NCBI RefSeq assembly: GCF_000237085.1
Contig: NC_016627.1
Coordinates: forward strand, 1,302,001-1,366,000
Direction: 5' to 3'
Origin: Acetivibrio clariflavus DSM 19732
Lineage (GTDB): Bacteria; Bacillota; Clostridia; Acetivibrionales; Acetivibrionaceae
Length of the DNA stretch: 64,000 nt
Part shown: positions 1 through 9,857 of the stretch, piece after piece
How the letters are laid out: every line of letters begins with the position of its first letter
Numbering within the stretch: the stretch's first letter is position 1
Made by a program: the position numbers and the translations under genes
The notes under the pieces: generated by a model
What the model saw: the letters and a program-made list of their open reading frames with translations, nothing else
What the model was told of the DNA's origin: nothing
Database searches by the model: none

Positions 1-1
1 A

Positions 2-1309
2 TTGATGATTTTGTTTTTCCAGTCAGTATTGTCGATAACTTTGGGATTGTTTTTCCTTCACTTTTCATCAAAAGGTCATATTTTACCTAATGTATATGTA
101 AGCACGTTATATGTGGGAAATTACACAAAAAGCAAAGCGGTATCCGCAATTAAAGAGCATTATGACAAAATATCGGAGGATTCGGGTATTTTGATAAAAT
201 GCGATGATGACAAAGAGTATAGGATTAAACTTTCGGATATCGAATTTTCGATAGATTGTGAAGCTACTGCTGATGAAGCATATTACATAAAGGAAGACAA
301 CAGACTTGCAAGACTAATAAAAGGATTTTTTGCAAATAAAAAGATAACGATATATCCAGTGGTAAAGATAAATGAAGAAAAACTTAAAAAACATTTGGAG
401 GAGTTTGCTTTATTGGTAGATAAAGCGCCTGTAAATGCTCGGATTAATTTTCAAAATGGTGAGATAAGTAAAATTCCGCATCAATTGGGGATGAAACTTA
501 ATATCCCAAATTCAATAGAGAAAATTAAGAGTGAAATCGGAAATAATCTTAACAGTACTATTGAATTTAATCCGGAAAACAACTATGAGATTAATTGGAT
601 TTGGCCTGAACTTACCCTTTCAGATTTTAATGGTATTGATTCTGTTATTTCCAGCTATTCAACTCCCATTACAGACTTTAAAGACAATAAAAGTATAGTG
701 CAGGCTGCAAAGGCACTAAACGGTTTTTTGGTGATGGGATCAGATTTTAATAACCGAAAGTATAAGGAGTTTTCCTTTGTTAATCGAATGAAGGAAAAGG
801 GCATTTCCTTTGAAAAAACAAATGAGGGTTTAAGCCAGGTGGCGTCAACTCTTTATGCTGCATTGCTTAAAACTGGTATTGATGTCGATTATATTTACAG
901 AAAGAAGCATAATGCAATTGTGGAATATATCGAACCTGGTCTGGATGTGGAAATATCCGAAAAAGAAGGAGATTTTACATTTAAAAACCCTTTTGATTTC
1001 CCGATTGCAGTCTTTACCGAATATGATGATAGGAACATAACAGTGTACATATTGGGAAGTAAGGGGAATGGCTATTCTAAAAAGGAAATAGAGACAAGGG
1101 TTGTACAAAAAATTGAGCCGCCTGTTTTAAGGACTGTAAATTATGATTTAAAGCCTCTTGAAGAAAAAGTTGTCATTAGTGGTAAGCCGGGAATTGAGGT
1201 AGAGGTATATAGAGTTTCAGAAGAAAACGGCAAAATCAATTCAGATCTTTTATATATCGATAGTTATGAAGCGGTTGAATCAATTGTTCAGGTTGGACCT
1301 AAAAGATAA
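2..1309 (+). CDS. VanW family protein, possibly 5'-incomplete
   Basis: This is a membrane-anchored or secreted envelope protein of the VanW/YoaR type. A hydrophobic segment lies at about residues 3-20. A region resembling the peptidoglycan-binding domain that often precedes VanW spans about residues 60-200. The VanW domain follows at about 225-350, with the characteristic GLSQVASTLY segment and a following YIEPGLD stretch. The last 70 residues look like a degenerate G5 module. The family has no settled biochemical role; a cell-wall role is inferred. The only in-window starts are TTG at 2 and ATG at 5, and no ribosome site can be seen, so the true start may lie upstream of the window. It is followed by a strong terminator shared with the converging mecA gene. 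Confidence 0.8.
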   Translation: MMILFFQSVLSITLGLFFLHFSSKGHILPNVYVSTLYVGNYTKSKAVSAIKEHYDKISEDSGILIKCDDDKEYRIKLSDIEFSIDCEATADEAYYIKEDNRLARLIKGFFANKKITIYPVVKINEEKLKKHLEEFALLVDKAPVNARINFQNGEISKIPHQLGMKLNIPNSIEKIKSEIGNNLNSTIEFNPENNYEINWIWPELTLSDFNGIDSVISSYSTPITDFKDNKSIVQAAKALNGFLVMGSDFNNRKYKEFSFVNRMKEKGISFEKTNEGLSQVASTLYAALLKTGIDVDYIYRKKHNAIVEYIEPGLDVEISEKEGDFTFKNPFDFPIAVFTEYDDRNITVYILGSKGNGYSKKEIETRVVQKIEPPVLRTVNYDLKPLEEKVVISGKPGIEVEVYRVSEENGKINSDLLYIDSYEAVESIVQVGPKR

Positions 1310-1322
1310 TAACAGGCAAAAT

Positions 1323-1364
1323 AAAAAAATCTCGAAATAACTTGCAATTTCTCGAGATTTTTTT
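1323..1364. terminator. Bidirectional intrinsic terminator
   Basis: An 11-bp stem (AAAAAATCTCG with CGAGATTTTTT) has A-runs on one side and T-runs on the other. It sits between two converging genes and can end transcription from both strands. Confidence 0.85.
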
Positions 1365-1385
1365 AATAACCATGTTAAAAGCAAA

Positions 1386-2012
1386 TTAGAAATAACAGGA
1401 AATAATTTCTACTGCATTGGCTTCAATTATTTTTTGACCGTATTCCTCCAAGTAACCTTCGTAATAGGCATTATTGGAGACTTTTTTTCCATATTCATTG
1501 AGCAAAGATTCGAAATATCTCAAATTGCTAACGGTATAGGCATTTTTGGTAAATATCATGTAATAGGTATTTTTTAGCTTATACAACGTACTGTTACCCG
1601 AATAAATGTTATTAAGTATGCTGCACAAACTGACAAGGTGGTCAAAGTTTTCAAAAGAGTAAATAACTATTGATGAGCACAGCTTGTGACATTTCTTTTT
1701 TACTCTTAAATCGGACTTCCTGAATCTATTCTTTATATATTTCTGAATTGATTCAAAATCTTCATCATCATCGAGCTTGGTTATAAATATAACAAAACCG
1801 TCATTTTCATCCGGTGATGCTTCGATTGCCAATTGTGATTCGGAAGTATTAAAGCCAAACTGAATTTCTGCTTGCTCCATCATATCCCAAAACAATTCCT
1901 GGGTAGCAAGTGAATTATAGTTGAGATTCTCTAAGTCAATATTTCTTTCCTGCAGATCACTTAATGTAATTGTAACTTTAATTTTATTCTCGTTAATTTT
2001 TTCTATTTTCAT
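1386..2012 (-). CDS. mecA: MecA-like adaptor protein
   Basis: This is an adaptor of the MecA/NegR family, which hands substrates to the ClpC unfoldase for degradation. The N-terminal module (about residues 1-80) begins MKIEKINENKIKVTIT and contains the family-typical W-D-M-M-E-Q-A segment. An acidic linker (DDDED) follows, then a C-terminal module of about 100 residues. The length of 208 residues is normal for the family. It stands alone and converges on the upstream VanW-like gene. Assignment rests on sequence pattern; its particular substrates in this organism cannot be told. Confidence 0.85.
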   Translation of the reverse strand: MKIEKINENKIKVTITLSDLQERNIDLENLNYNSLATQELFWDMMEQAEIQFGFNTSESQLAIEASPDENDGFVIFITKLDDDEDFESIQKYIKNRFRKSDLRVKKKCHKLCSSIVIYSFENFDHLVSLCSILNNIYSGNSTLYKLKNTYYMIFTKNAYTVSNLRYFESLLNEYGKKVSNNAYYEGYLEEYGQKIIEANAVEIISCYF

Positions 2013-2389
2013 CTCTTATCACCATCAACCATTTACATAATTGTATACCTATTTTATATTATACTTCCAATAATACAAAATGAGAAGTATGAAAAAATTA
2101 ACTAAAGTCAATTAAATATAAATATTGCGTAAATAATAAGAATATCTAGTGATATGTATATTATATTAATCGGTAAGTTTTTACGTTTTATAAAGACTTT
2201 TTTATTTCCTGAATAAAGTAATATAAACTGTTTTATATTAGGGAAATATTATTATTATAAGCTATAAAACCTGATATCGAAACTCATATTTTTAGAAAAA
2301 TAAAAGTTAATATGGCAATTATATTTTAAAAAATTCTGATTTTTAATGTTTATTACTGCAAGAGTAAACAAAATATAGGAGGTGATCGA
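2013..2389. other. AT-rich intergenic region
   Basis: A 377-base AT-rich stretch separates the divergent mecA and the hypothetical gene at 2390. It should hold both promoters. No confident promoter pair, RNA or repeat was recognised. Confidence 0.4.
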
Positions 2390-3316
2390 ATGGCTTCAGA
2401 TAAAAGCAATTTGGACGATGTACAAGATATGGCTCAGGATATTGTATATAAAAAGGAAAAGGATTATTACAAGGGAGCTAGCGGAGAGTTGAGAATGAAA
2501 GCTGAAGGCCTTTTCAAGAAGGCAAAAGAGAAGGGGATTTCTGTTGAAGATATAGATATAGTGAAGTTATATGAGAGGAGTGCTCAATTTCCGGGGATAG
2601 GAGAAATTAGTCTTCCGGCTTTTGTAGTTAAGGTTAAAGGAAAAGATTTGTCGACCGGACAAGTTATTGCTGACGGAAAACAAATCGACTATTTTAACAG
2701 GTTTCAGAAATATCTTGCACAAAAGATTGAAAGTAAAAACATAGTAAGAGACGAAAGTGGAAAAACAGTTTATCGGAACAAAAGACCTAAGATTAGCGAC
2801 AAACCTGATTTTTCACTGACTGATTGGGAGTTGTTTGAAATAGGAAAAGAGCTGCTTGATGACAAGGAATTCGGCCTTGAAAAGACTATAACGGGAGCCT
2901 GTGACAGAATCATAAGAAAGCTGATGGGTGAAAACGATTGGCTGTATCCTGAGGAGGCAAGAATGTTAGATGAAGAATTTAGTGTGATAGAGAGCAAAAT
3001 TCAAAAAGAAAAGGAAAAGAAGGAAAGTGTTGCCGTAAGGAAAATGGCAACGGTCAGGCAAATCAACTATCTTAAGCAAAAGCTAAAGAATATGGACATT
3101 GATCCCGATAACAGTGAGGTAATGCAGACTATTTTAAGAGAAATGGGATTTGAGGCAAAGGATATAAATGAACTGACAGTTGGGGAGATGAGCAAAATTA
3201 TTGAGAACTTAAATTCCATTGCGCAAAAAATAAAAGAAAACTTGCCGGATTCAGTATTGGCAGCAAACAAGAACACAGACAGCACTAAAGAGATTCAGAG
3301 CAGTTACAGGCAATAA
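2390..3316 (+). CDS. Conserved-looking hypothetical protein, highly charged
   Basis: I do not recognise this 308-residue protein. It is cytoplasmic in appearance, with no signal or membrane segment, and rich in Lys and Glu. The middle has a D-E-S-G-K-T-V-Y-R-N-K-R segment. A Lys/Glu coiled-coil-like stretch at about 205-220 precedes a small helical C-terminal module starting ATVRQINYLKQKL, a type of module seen at the ends of some phage and recombination-associated proteins; that likeness is from memory. The ribosome binding site AGGAGGTGATC at 2377-2387 is a full 11-base complement to the 16S 3' end, suggesting strong translation. No operon partner is evident. Confidence 0.7.
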   Translation: MASDKSNLDDVQDMAQDIVYKKEKDYYKGASGELRMKAEGLFKKAKEKGISVEDIDIVKLYERSAQFPGIGEISLPAFVVKVKGKDLSTGQVIADGKQIDYFNRFQKYLAQKIESKNIVRDESGKTVYRNKRPKISDKPDFSLTDWELFEIGKELLDDKEFGLEKTITGACDRIIRKLMGENDWLYPEEARMLDEEFSVIESKIQKEKEKKESVAVRKMATVRQINYLKQKLKNMDIDPDNSEVMQTILREMGFEAKDINELTVGEMSKIIENLNSIAQKIKENLPDSVLAANKNTDSTKEIQSSYRQ

Positions 3317-3475
3317 ATGTATTAGGGCAGGAAAAATATTGCATACTATATTTAGGTCGAATGGATATGAAATATTATTGAAAATTTGGATTTTGAAAAG
3401 GAGAGAAAAAATTTGGGACTGGTAAAAAAATATAATTGAATATTGTAAAAAGTTCGGTAAAAATTTTATATTTTG

Positions 3476-3505
3476 TTGAAAAAGAATATTAGGTATGATT
3501 ATAAT
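3476..3505 (+). promoter_or_regulatory. Probable SigA promoter for the maf-mre operon
   Basis: TTGAAA at 3476-3481 and TATAAT at 3500-3505 are separated by 18 bases, 38 bases before the maf start. Confidence 0.6.
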
Positions 3506-3543
3506 AGTTATGACAAAAAAGTTTGTTTTATGAGGTGGAAACG

Positions 3544-4128
3544 ATGCAAATTATACTTGCATCCCAATCGCCTAGAAGGTCTGAATTACTCAAGCAGCTA
3601 GGACTGAATTTTCAAATTAGAATAGCAGACATAGATGAGAGTAATTCCATGGGGCTTAAGGCATCGGAGCTTGTTCAGTATCTTGCCTTTGAAAAGGCTA
3701 AAGCTGTAGCTGAAGATTCAAGTTTGGACAGAGATTCCATAGTAATAGGGGCCGATACAGTTGTAGTTAAAGACGGAGCAATTTTGGGAAAGCCGCGGGA
3801 CAAGCAGGAGGCTTTTAATATGCTGAAAAGTCTTAACGGAAGCTGGCATGAAGTAATGACTGGTATAGCTGTTATTGATGCTAACAGCTTTAAATATGAT
3901 AAATGTGTTGAAATAACCAGAGTTAAGATGAAGGAATTGAAAGATGAGACAATCAATGCCTACATTAATTCGGGTGAGCCCTTAGATAAAGCAGGCGCTT
4001 ACGGTATACAGGGCTTGGGGGCTGTACTTGTCGATAGAATTGAAGGTTGCTATTTCAATGTTGTAGGTTTACCTATTTCAAAACTGAGTGATATTTTAAA
4101 GAACTATGGAGTGTATGTTTTAAAATAA
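3544..4128 (+). CDS. maf: Maf-like nucleotide pyrophosphatase
   Basis: A house-cleaning enzyme of the Maf family that hydrolyses non-canonical or modified nucleoside triphosphates to monophosphates; it is linked to septum formation in Bacillus. The protein has the N-terminal S-Q-S-P-R-R-S-E-L-L signature, GADTVV near residue 75, KPRD, and the D-K-A-G-A-Y-G-I-Q-G motif. With the ATG at 3544 it has 194 residues, the family's usual size. This start is chosen because GAGGTGG lies 6 bases before it; an upstream in-frame start at 3523 lacks a ribosome site. It heads the maf-mreBCD-pbp2-min cluster, the same order as in Bacillus. Confidence 0.93.
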   Translation: MQIILASQSPRRSELLKQLGLNFQIRIADIDESNSMGLKASELVQYLAFEKAKAVAEDSSLDRDSIVIGADTVVVKDGAILGKPRDKQEAFNMLKSLNGSWHEVMTGIAVIDANSFKYDKCVEITRVKMKELKDETINAYINSGEPLDKAGAYGIQGLGAVLVDRIEGCYFNVVGLPISKLSDILKNYGVYVLK

Positions 4129-4229
4129 AAGAAATTTTTTTGCGAAACATTAAATAACTTATGTATGGTGTGTCATAGATTAATGATTGGTTAAAAATTC
4201 GTAAAACAGTTTGGAAGGAGAATTATTGA

Positions 4230-5252
4230 ATGGGCATATTTACTAGGGATATCGGTATAGATTTAGGAACTGCCAATACATTGGTGCATGTAAAAGGTAA
4301 AGGTATTGTAGTGAGAGAACCTTCAGTTGTTGCAATAAATAAAAAATCAGGCGATATTCTTGCAGTTGGCGATGCTGCGAAAGAAATGATAGGAAGGACT
4401 CCGGGGAATATAGTTGCAATAAGACCGATGAAAGATGGTGTTATTGCTGATTTCGATATTACACAGGCAATGTTAAAATATTTTATAAAAAAAGCTTTAT
4501 CAAAGGGAATAGTTGGAAAACCAAGAGTGGTAATTTGTGTACCTTCCGGAGTTACCGAAGTGGAAAAAAGAGCTGTAGAAGAAGCATCACTGGCGGCCGG
4601 TGCGAAGGAGGCGTATTTGATTGAAGAACCTATGGCAGCTGCAATTGGTGCCAATCTCCCGGTGGATGAACCGTCGGGAAGCATGGTTGTCGATATCGGT
4701 GGCGGAACCAGTGAAGTGGCTGTTATATCTCTTGGAGGAATTGTTACCAGTAAATCCCTGCGAATAGCCGGGGATGAATTGGATGAGGCTATTGTGCATT
4801 ATGTAAAAAAAGAGTATAATTTGATGATAGGTGAAAGAACGGCAGAAGAAATAAAGATGACTATTGGAGCAGCTTATCCTAAACCTAAAGAAGAGTCTAT
4901 GGAAATTAGGGGAAGAGATCTTATCTCCGGACTTCCTAAAAATATAACTATAACCTCAACGGAAGTCGCTGATGCATTAAGAGAGCCTATAAATGCAATA
5001 GTTGATTCAATTAAGTACACTTTGGAGAAAACTCCACCCGAACTTGCAGCAGATATCATGGACAGGGGAATAATGCTTACCGGAGGGGGAGCGCTTCTTA
5101 GCGGTTTGGATAAATTGATCAGAGATGAGACTGGAATGCCTGTTAATATAGCCGATAATCCGTTAGATTGTGTGGCAATGGGATCGGGAAAGGTATTGGA
5201 AGAAATTGAAACATTGAAGAAGGTGCTTATTTCTCCTAAAAGACTCAAGTAG
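4230..5252 (+). CDS. mreB: Rod-shape determining protein MreB
   Basis: The bacterial actin homologue that polymerises under the membrane and guides sidewall peptidoglycan synthesis. The ATP-binding signatures are visible: [11 protein letters not shown] at residues 7-17, the second phosphate loop V-V-D-I-G-G-G-T near 153-160, and the L-T-G-G-G-A adenosine motif near 283-288. The length of 340 residues is standard. AAGGAGA sits before the ATG. It is followed 17 bases later by mreC, forming the classic mreBCD unit. Confidence 0.97.
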   Translation: MGIFTRDIGIDLGTANTLVHVKGKGIVVREPSVVAINKKSGDILAVGDAAKEMIGRTPGNIVAIRPMKDGVIADFDITQAMLKYFIKKALSKGIVGKPRVVICVPSGVTEVEKRAVEEASLAAGAKEAYLIEEPMAAAIGANLPVDEPSGSMVVDIGGGTSEVAVISLGGIVTSKSLRIAGDELDEAIVHYVKKEYNLMIGERTAEEIKMTIGAAYPKPKEESMEIRGRDLISGLPKNITITSTEVADALREPINAIVDSIKYTLEKTPPELAADIMDRGIMLTGGGALLSGLDKLIRDETGMPVNIADNPLDCVAMGSGKVLEEIETLKKVLISPKRLK

Positions 5253-5269
5253 AAGGGAGATAATGTATT

Positions 5270-6130
5270 TTGCTGCGTCTTTTTAAAAACAAAATATTTA
5301 TACTTGTTTCTATTACAATTATACTTTTAATTGTAATGGGATTGTCGTCAATACAAAACGGCAAGATTAATTATGTGGGCGATATTTTCAGCACTATTTT
5401 ATCTCCTTTTCAGAGGTTCATAAATTATTCTGACAAGAAGATAAATGATTTTTTTGCACATTTTGAGGATATTGATAAGTTGAGGAAAGAAAATGAAGTT
5501 TTAAAACAAAAGGTTTATGAGTTGGTATATGAAAATGAAAAGCTAATTGATTTAAAAATAAAAAATGAAGAGCTGAGAAGGGCTTTGGATATTAAGGACC
5601 AATACAGCACTATGGACATGGTCGGTGCCAATATAATAGCAAAGGACATGGGAAATTGGTTTGATATTTTTACAATAGACAGAGGGACAAAGGATGGAAT
5701 TGAAATTGATTATCCTGTAGTGACAAGCAATGGCCTGGTGGGAAGGGTAATGCAAACCGATTTATTTACATCAAAGGTTATTTCCATAATAGATGAGGAT
5801 AGTTCTATCAGTGCCAGACTGTCTAAGACCAGTGATTTAGTTGTAGTAAAAGGTGATAGAAAGCTCAAGGATCAGGGGCTTTGCATTATGAATTATATTC
5901 CTGCCGATGCTGATGTATCGGCCGGTGACCGGGTGGAAACGTCGGGTGTTGGAGGAATTTATCCAAAAGGTATTCTTATCGGAACAGTAAGGGAAGTAAG
6001 ACAAAGGACAAATGAATTGGATAGATATGCTATTATTGAACCTGTGGTAGATTTTAAGCGTCTTGAAGAGGTATTTATTTTAAAGCCGAAAACAATCAAT
6101 AATAATGAAACGAGCGAAGGTAGCAAATGA
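5270..6130 (+). CDS. mreC: Rod-shape determining protein MreC
   Basis: A bitopic membrane protein that links MreB to the extracellular wall-synthesis machinery. It has a short cytoplasmic tail, one membrane helix at about residues 9-28, a coiled coil at about 65-105, and the beta-rich MreC core after residue 120 (G-L-V-G-R-V segment). The start is TTG at 5270 with GAAGGGAG 10 bases before it; the nearby ATG at 5263 is out of frame and closes after seven codons. Its stop overlaps the mreD start by four bases, implying translational coupling. Confidence 0.94.
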   Translation: MLRLFKNKIFILVSITIILLIVMGLSSIQNGKINYVGDIFSTILSPFQRFINYSDKKINDFFAHFEDIDKLRKENEVLKQKVYELVYENEKLIDLKIKNEELRRALDIKDQYSTMDMVGANIIAKDMGNWFDIFTIDRGTKDGIEIDYPVVTSNGLVGRVMQTDLFTSKVISIIDEDSSISARLSKTSDLVVVKGDRKLKDQGLCIMNYIPADADVSAGDRVETSGVGGIYPKGILIGTVREVRQRTNELDRYAIIEPVVDFKRLEEVFILKPKTINNNETSEGSK

Positions 6131-6642
6131 GATTAAAAGTAATTGCTTATTCTATCCTTATTTTTTTGACTGTGCTGATTCAGTCAACAATTGCTGATTT
6201 TATAAAGATTTATGATGTCAAGCCCAATCTTACCATTACGGTAATAGTTTGCGTTGCCTTTAGAAGAAATGCTATAGAAGGGGCTATAGTAGGTTTCTTT
6301 TGCGGTCTTATGCAGGATGCTGTTTCTGGAAGAGTTATTGGCTTTTATGCTCTTCTGGGTCTTTACTTGGGCTTAATAATAGGCAGAAGTAATAAAAAGC
6401 TCAACAAAGAGAATGCTCTTATTGCTATTTTTTTAACTTTTGTATCAACAATTGTATATGAGTACATTGTTTATTTTTTTACTACGGTTTTCAGGGCACC
6501 ACTGGATTTTATATATCCCTTTAAGAATATAATTCTAACCGAAGCAATTTATAACAGTGTAATTTCCATAATAGCTTTTATAATAGTAAATAGGATACAT
6601 AAAAGATTTGAGGAGTTTGAGAAAAATTCCAGAAGATATTAA
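6127..6642 (+). CDS. mreD: Rod-shape determining protein MreD
   Basis: A small integral membrane protein of the elongasome. The 171 residues are mostly hydrophobic, with about five membrane helices and a conserved-looking G-L-M-Q-D-A segment in the middle, typical of MreD. Its ATG overlaps the mreC stop codon (ATGA). It contributes to wall elongation together with MreB, MreC and the penicillin-binding protein encoded next. Confidence 0.92.
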   Translation: MRLKVIAYSILIFLTVLIQSTIADFIKIYDVKPNLTITVIVCVAFRRNAIEGAIVGFFCGLMQDAVSGRVIGFYALLGLYLGLIIGRSNKKLNKENALIAIFLTFVSTIVYEYIVYFFTTVFRAPLDFIYPFKNIILTEAIYNSVISIIAFIIVNRIHKRFEEFEKNSRRY

Positions 6643-6665
6643 TGGTTGGATATCCATAAGTTTTA

Positions 6666-6689
6666 TTCTGTCGAGAAAAAACGACAGAA
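6666..6689 (+). terminator. Hairpin between mreD and the PBP gene
   Basis: A perfect 8-bp stem, TTCTGTCG with CGACAGAA, closes an 8-base A-rich loop. It lacks a T-run, so it is more likely an attenuator or RNA-stability hairpin inside the operon than a full terminator. Confidence 0.4.
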
Positions 6690-6750
6690 CGAAATAAAGG
6701 GGTCTGACTGAGAAAATTGTGCTTTTTTAACTTATGCTGGTGGTGAGGTT

Positions 6751-8874
6751 ATGGAAAAAAGAACGAATGAAAAAAAATCAAACGAGAGATTTGTATTATT
6801 GGCAATAATGTATTTGCTTGTTTTTACTATAATTGTAGTTCAACTGATAAACCTTCAGATAATAAACGGAAAAGAGAATGATGAAAAATCTCAGCAAAGG
6901 CTTCTTCAGGAAAGGGAAATTGTTGCCCCAAGGGGTATAATAGCCGATACCAACGGCATACCTATAGCTACAAACAGGGTGGGGTATACAATTCATGTGG
7001 CAAAGACCAATCTTAAAGGCCCCCAGCTAAATGAAATGATTATTAAACTTATTCGAATTATTGAAAGTAATGGAGACACTTTCGAGTCGGGGCTTCCCAA
7101 CTATTTGACTTTTAATCCGATTGATTTTGGAAAAAATATAAAAGATTCCGAAAAAGCATTGCAGAAGTGGAAATCTGAAATGGTTTTAAAAGAAAAGGAG
7201 ATAGAGCTGCTCAATACACCGGAAGATGTGTTTAAATATTTTAGGGAAAAAAAGTTTGATATTGATGCAAAATATACCGATGAAGAAGCTTATAAAATAA
7301 TGTGCATAAGATATGATATGCTCATAAAAGGTTATACGGCAACCAATCCTCTTCTCATTGCCAAAGATGTAGGGATAAAGACGGTAGCTCAAATTGAGGA
7401 GAGAAGCCATGAATTCCCGGGAGTCCAGATTGATGTTGAACCGGTTAGAAAATACGTAGATGCACAGGATTTTGCCCATGTTTTGGGATTTATCGGTTTA
7501 TTGAGCGAAGAGCAATACGAATCAAAAAAAGATGCAGGATACAAGTTAAATGACATAATAGGTAAGGCCGGTATAGAAAGGGCTGCAGAAAATTATTTAA
7601 GAGGGATAAACGGAAAGAAAAGGGTAGAGGTTGACACCAGCGGAAGGCTTACTTCTGAACTTAGCAGTGAGCCTGCAATACCGGGCAATAACGTTTATCT
7701 TACTATTGACTCAAGGCTTCAAAAGGTTGCAATGGAATCTTTGGAAAGAAATATTGCCGATATTCGGTCAAGAGCTGACTATAGAAAGAACTTTGGGGAT
7801 GCCAATGCTGGTGCGGTTGTTGCCATAGATGTAAATAGCGGTGCAATTTTGGCTATGGCAAGTTATCCTACTTATGACCCGAGTGTTTTTCTTCCTAGAA
7901 CCGATGTTCCTGATGCTGCTAAGAAACAGAACGAGTACCTTAATGACAGTAAAAATAAACCTATGCTTAATAGGGCTATTGGAGGAGTATACACACCAGG
8001 ATCAATTTATAAACCTTTAACTGCTATAGCTGCCCTGGAGGAAAATGCAATAACGCCCGATACAGCTTTCTATTGCAAAGGTTATACAGAGCAGGGTGGA
8101 ATGAGATTCCGTTGTATGGGAGTTCATGGTAGAGTAAATTTGAATAAGGGATTGGAAGTTTCCTGTAATGTATATTTCCAGGAAATTGGTGTTAAAACCG
8201 GTATTGATAAAATTGACAAATGGGTTAAATCATTCGGCCTTGGGGAATTGACCGGAATTGAAATTCCAGCGGAAGAAGCAAAAGGAATGAGAGCTAACAG
8301 GGAAACAAAGATGGAATACAGGAATGATGTATGGAGACCGGCAGATACTGCCCAAGTGTCAATAGGACAATTTGACAATATGTTTACTCCTATTCAGATA
8401 GCCAACTATGTAAGTACCCTTGCCAACGGGGGAAAGAGATATAAACCGTATATAATTAAAAGTGTAAAAAAATACGACGGCTCAATAGTGATGGAAACCA
8501 AGCCGGAATATGAAACTGTCCCTGTAAGCCAGAAAACGATAGAGGCTATAAAAGCGGGAATGATTCAGGTTTCCAGCTCTATGGAAGGTACTGCGGCTGC
8601 ATACTTTAGAGATTTTCCTTTTACTGTTGCTTCAAAAACCGGAACGCCGGAAACGGGATTGGAATCTCAGGGAAAATCATCAAACGGACTGTTTATTGCC
8701 TATGCACCTGCTGAAAAGCCTGAAATAGCAATAGCTGTAGTTGTAGAACACGGCGTTTGGGGTTCATATGCTGTACCCATTGCAAAGGACGTGCTCAGAG
8801 AGTACTTTGGATTAAACGGTGACAAAACCAATGATGATCAAATAGCAGTGGAAGAGGTTAAATTTACACGTTAA
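6751..8874 (+). CDS. mrdA: Penicillin-binding protein 2, class B transpeptidase
   Basis: The elongasome DD-transpeptidase that cross-links peptidoglycan during sidewall growth. A cytoplasmic tail and one membrane helix (about residues 15-38) precede the dimerisation domain and the transpeptidase domain. The three active-site motifs are present: S-I-Y-K with catalytic Ser418, S-C-N near 471, and K-T-G at 629-631. The length of 707 residues is somewhat above the family norm because of an insert at about 130-200. GGTGAGG lies just before the ATG. Position after mreBCD supports the PBP2/MrdA assignment over the division-specific FtsI/SpoVD group. Confidence 0.93.
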   Translation: MEKRTNEKKSNERFVLLAIMYLLVFTIIVVQLINLQIINGKENDEKSQQRLLQEREIVAPRGIIADTNGIPIATNRVGYTIHVAKTNLKGPQLNEMIIKLIRIIESNGDTFESGLPNYLTFNPIDFGKNIKDSEKALQKWKSEMVLKEKEIELLNTPEDVFKYFREKKFDIDAKYTDEEAYKIMCIRYDMLIKGYTATNPLLIAKDVGIKTVAQIEERSHEFPGVQIDVEPVRKYVDAQDFAHVLGFIGLLSEEQYESKKDAGYKLNDIIGKAGIERAAENYLRGINGKKRVEVDTSGRLTSELSSEPAIPGNNVYLTIDSRLQKVAMESLERNIADIRSRADYRKNFGDANAGAVVAIDVNSGAILAMASYPTYDPSVFLPRTDVPDAAKKQNEYLNDSKNKPMLNRAIGGVYTPGSIYKPLTAIAALEENAITPDTAFYCKGYTEQGGMRFRCMGVHGRVNLNKGLEVSCNVYFQEIGVKTGIDKIDKWVKSFGLGELTGIEIPAEEAKGMRANRETKMEYRNDVWRPADTAQVSIGQFDNMFTPIQIANYVSTLANGGKRYKPYIIKSVKKYDGSIVMETKPEYETVPVSQKTIEAIKAGMIQVSSSMEGTAAAYFRDFPFTVASKTGTPETGLESQGKSSNGLFIAYAPAEKPEIAIAVVVEHGVWGSYAVPIAKDVLREYFGLNGDKTNDDQIAVEEVKFTR

Positions 8875-8901
8875 ATCAAATAGACACTGGGGGTTAAACA
8901 A

Positions 8902-9582
8902 ATGAATGAAGGCAGTGTAATTTTTAAAGGCTCGCTAAACTGTCTGACGATAATTATGAAAGAAGAAATAGAATTTGATGAAATATTAAATCAGATAGAG
9001 GAGAAAATAATTTCTGCCGGGAAGTTTTTTAAAGGTGCAAAGCTTAAGGTAAAGTACCGCGGCAAGAAATTATCCTTTGAAGAAGAGGAAAAAGTTTTTC
9101 AGCTTCTACAATCAAAAAGCGGTGCGCAAATAACCGGTATTGAAATGGATATGGAAGAGCCGCCTAAAGCTGAAGTGGAGCCCATACCTCAGCCCCATGC
9201 AAAAATACGGATGAGTAATTTTTATTTTAAAGGACTGGAAGAAGGAATCACAAAATTTTACAGAGGTACCGTAAGATCGGGACAGCTTATTAATTTTGAC
9301 GGAAATTTGGTAGTTATTGGTGATGTAAACCCGGGTGCGGAATTGATTGCCACAGGGAATGTAGTAGTAATGGGGTCATTGAGAGGTATAGTACATGCCG
9401 GGGCTAATGGAAATAAGCAGGCAATTGTAGTGGCCCTTAATCTTCAGCCTACTCAATTAAGAATTGCCGATATTATAACACGCTCTCCCGATGAGAAGGA
9501 CAATAGCGGGCAATTTATACCTGAAATAGCATATGTTAAGGACGATATGGTGTATATTGAGAGATATTTGCCTGCTCGCTAG
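8902..9582 (+). CDS. minC: Septum site-determining protein MinC
   Basis: An inhibitor of FtsZ assembly that, with MinD, blocks division at the cell poles. The C-terminal half (about residues 105-210) is the beta-helix MinC domain with repeated G-rich turns (for example GDVNPGAEL and GNVVVMGSLRG) that bind MinD and FtsZ. The N-terminal 100 residues form the weakly conserved FtsZ-inhibitory domain. 226 residues is usual. It follows pbp2 by 27 bases, while minD is separated from it by a gap with its own promoter. Confidence 0.93.
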   Translation: MNEGSVIFKGSLNCLTIIMKEEIEFDEILNQIEEKIISAGKFFKGAKLKVKYRGKKLSFEEEEKVFQLLQSKSGAQITGIEMDMEEPPKAEVEPIPQPHAKIRMSNFYFKGLEEGITKFYRGTVRSGQLINFDGNLVVIGDVNPGAELIATGNVVVMGSLRGIVHAGANGNKQAIVVALNLQPTQLRIADIITRSPDEKDNSGQFIPEIAYVKDDMVYIERYLPAR

Positions 9583-9598
9583 TATTAATCTACAGTGG

Positions 9599-9625
9599 AA
9601 CTAGAAATTTACAAGTGTTCTAGTT
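9599..9625 (+). terminator. Hairpin after minC
   Basis: A perfect 8-bp inverted repeat, AACTAGAA with TTCTAGTT, around an 11-base loop follows minC. It lacks a clear T-run and may be a weak terminator. Confidence 0.4.
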
Positions 9626-9642
9626 TACTCTATAATGAATAA

Positions 9643-9671
9643 TTGACAAATGGCTAAAAGAAATATATAGT
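9643..9671 (+). promoter_or_regulatory. SigA-type promoter for minD-minE
   Basis: TTGACA at 9643-9648 and TATAGT at 9666-9671 have the optimal 17-base spacing. The pair suggests that minDE and perhaps mgsA can be transcribed apart from minC. Confidence 0.65.
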
Positions 9672-9857
9672 GTTATTAATGATAATAATAATTATTGGTT
9701 TATTAACGATATGAATTTATAGTGAACTATCTAAAAATATTTGGAATATATCGTTGGTATGTTATGAACAACGGATGCAAAATCGGAAATAACAGGTAGT
9801 TAACGTTTCTTGCGGAAAGGCAAAATTCCTAATATATGGCAGGAGGTATACACAAAT

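Noticed and set aside
4223-4684. Long antisense ORFs over mreB, minD, pgk, gpmI and other genes
   Set aside because: They lie opposite strongly conserved genes, have Ser/Ile-rich composition typical of reversed coding DNA and lack ribosome sites.
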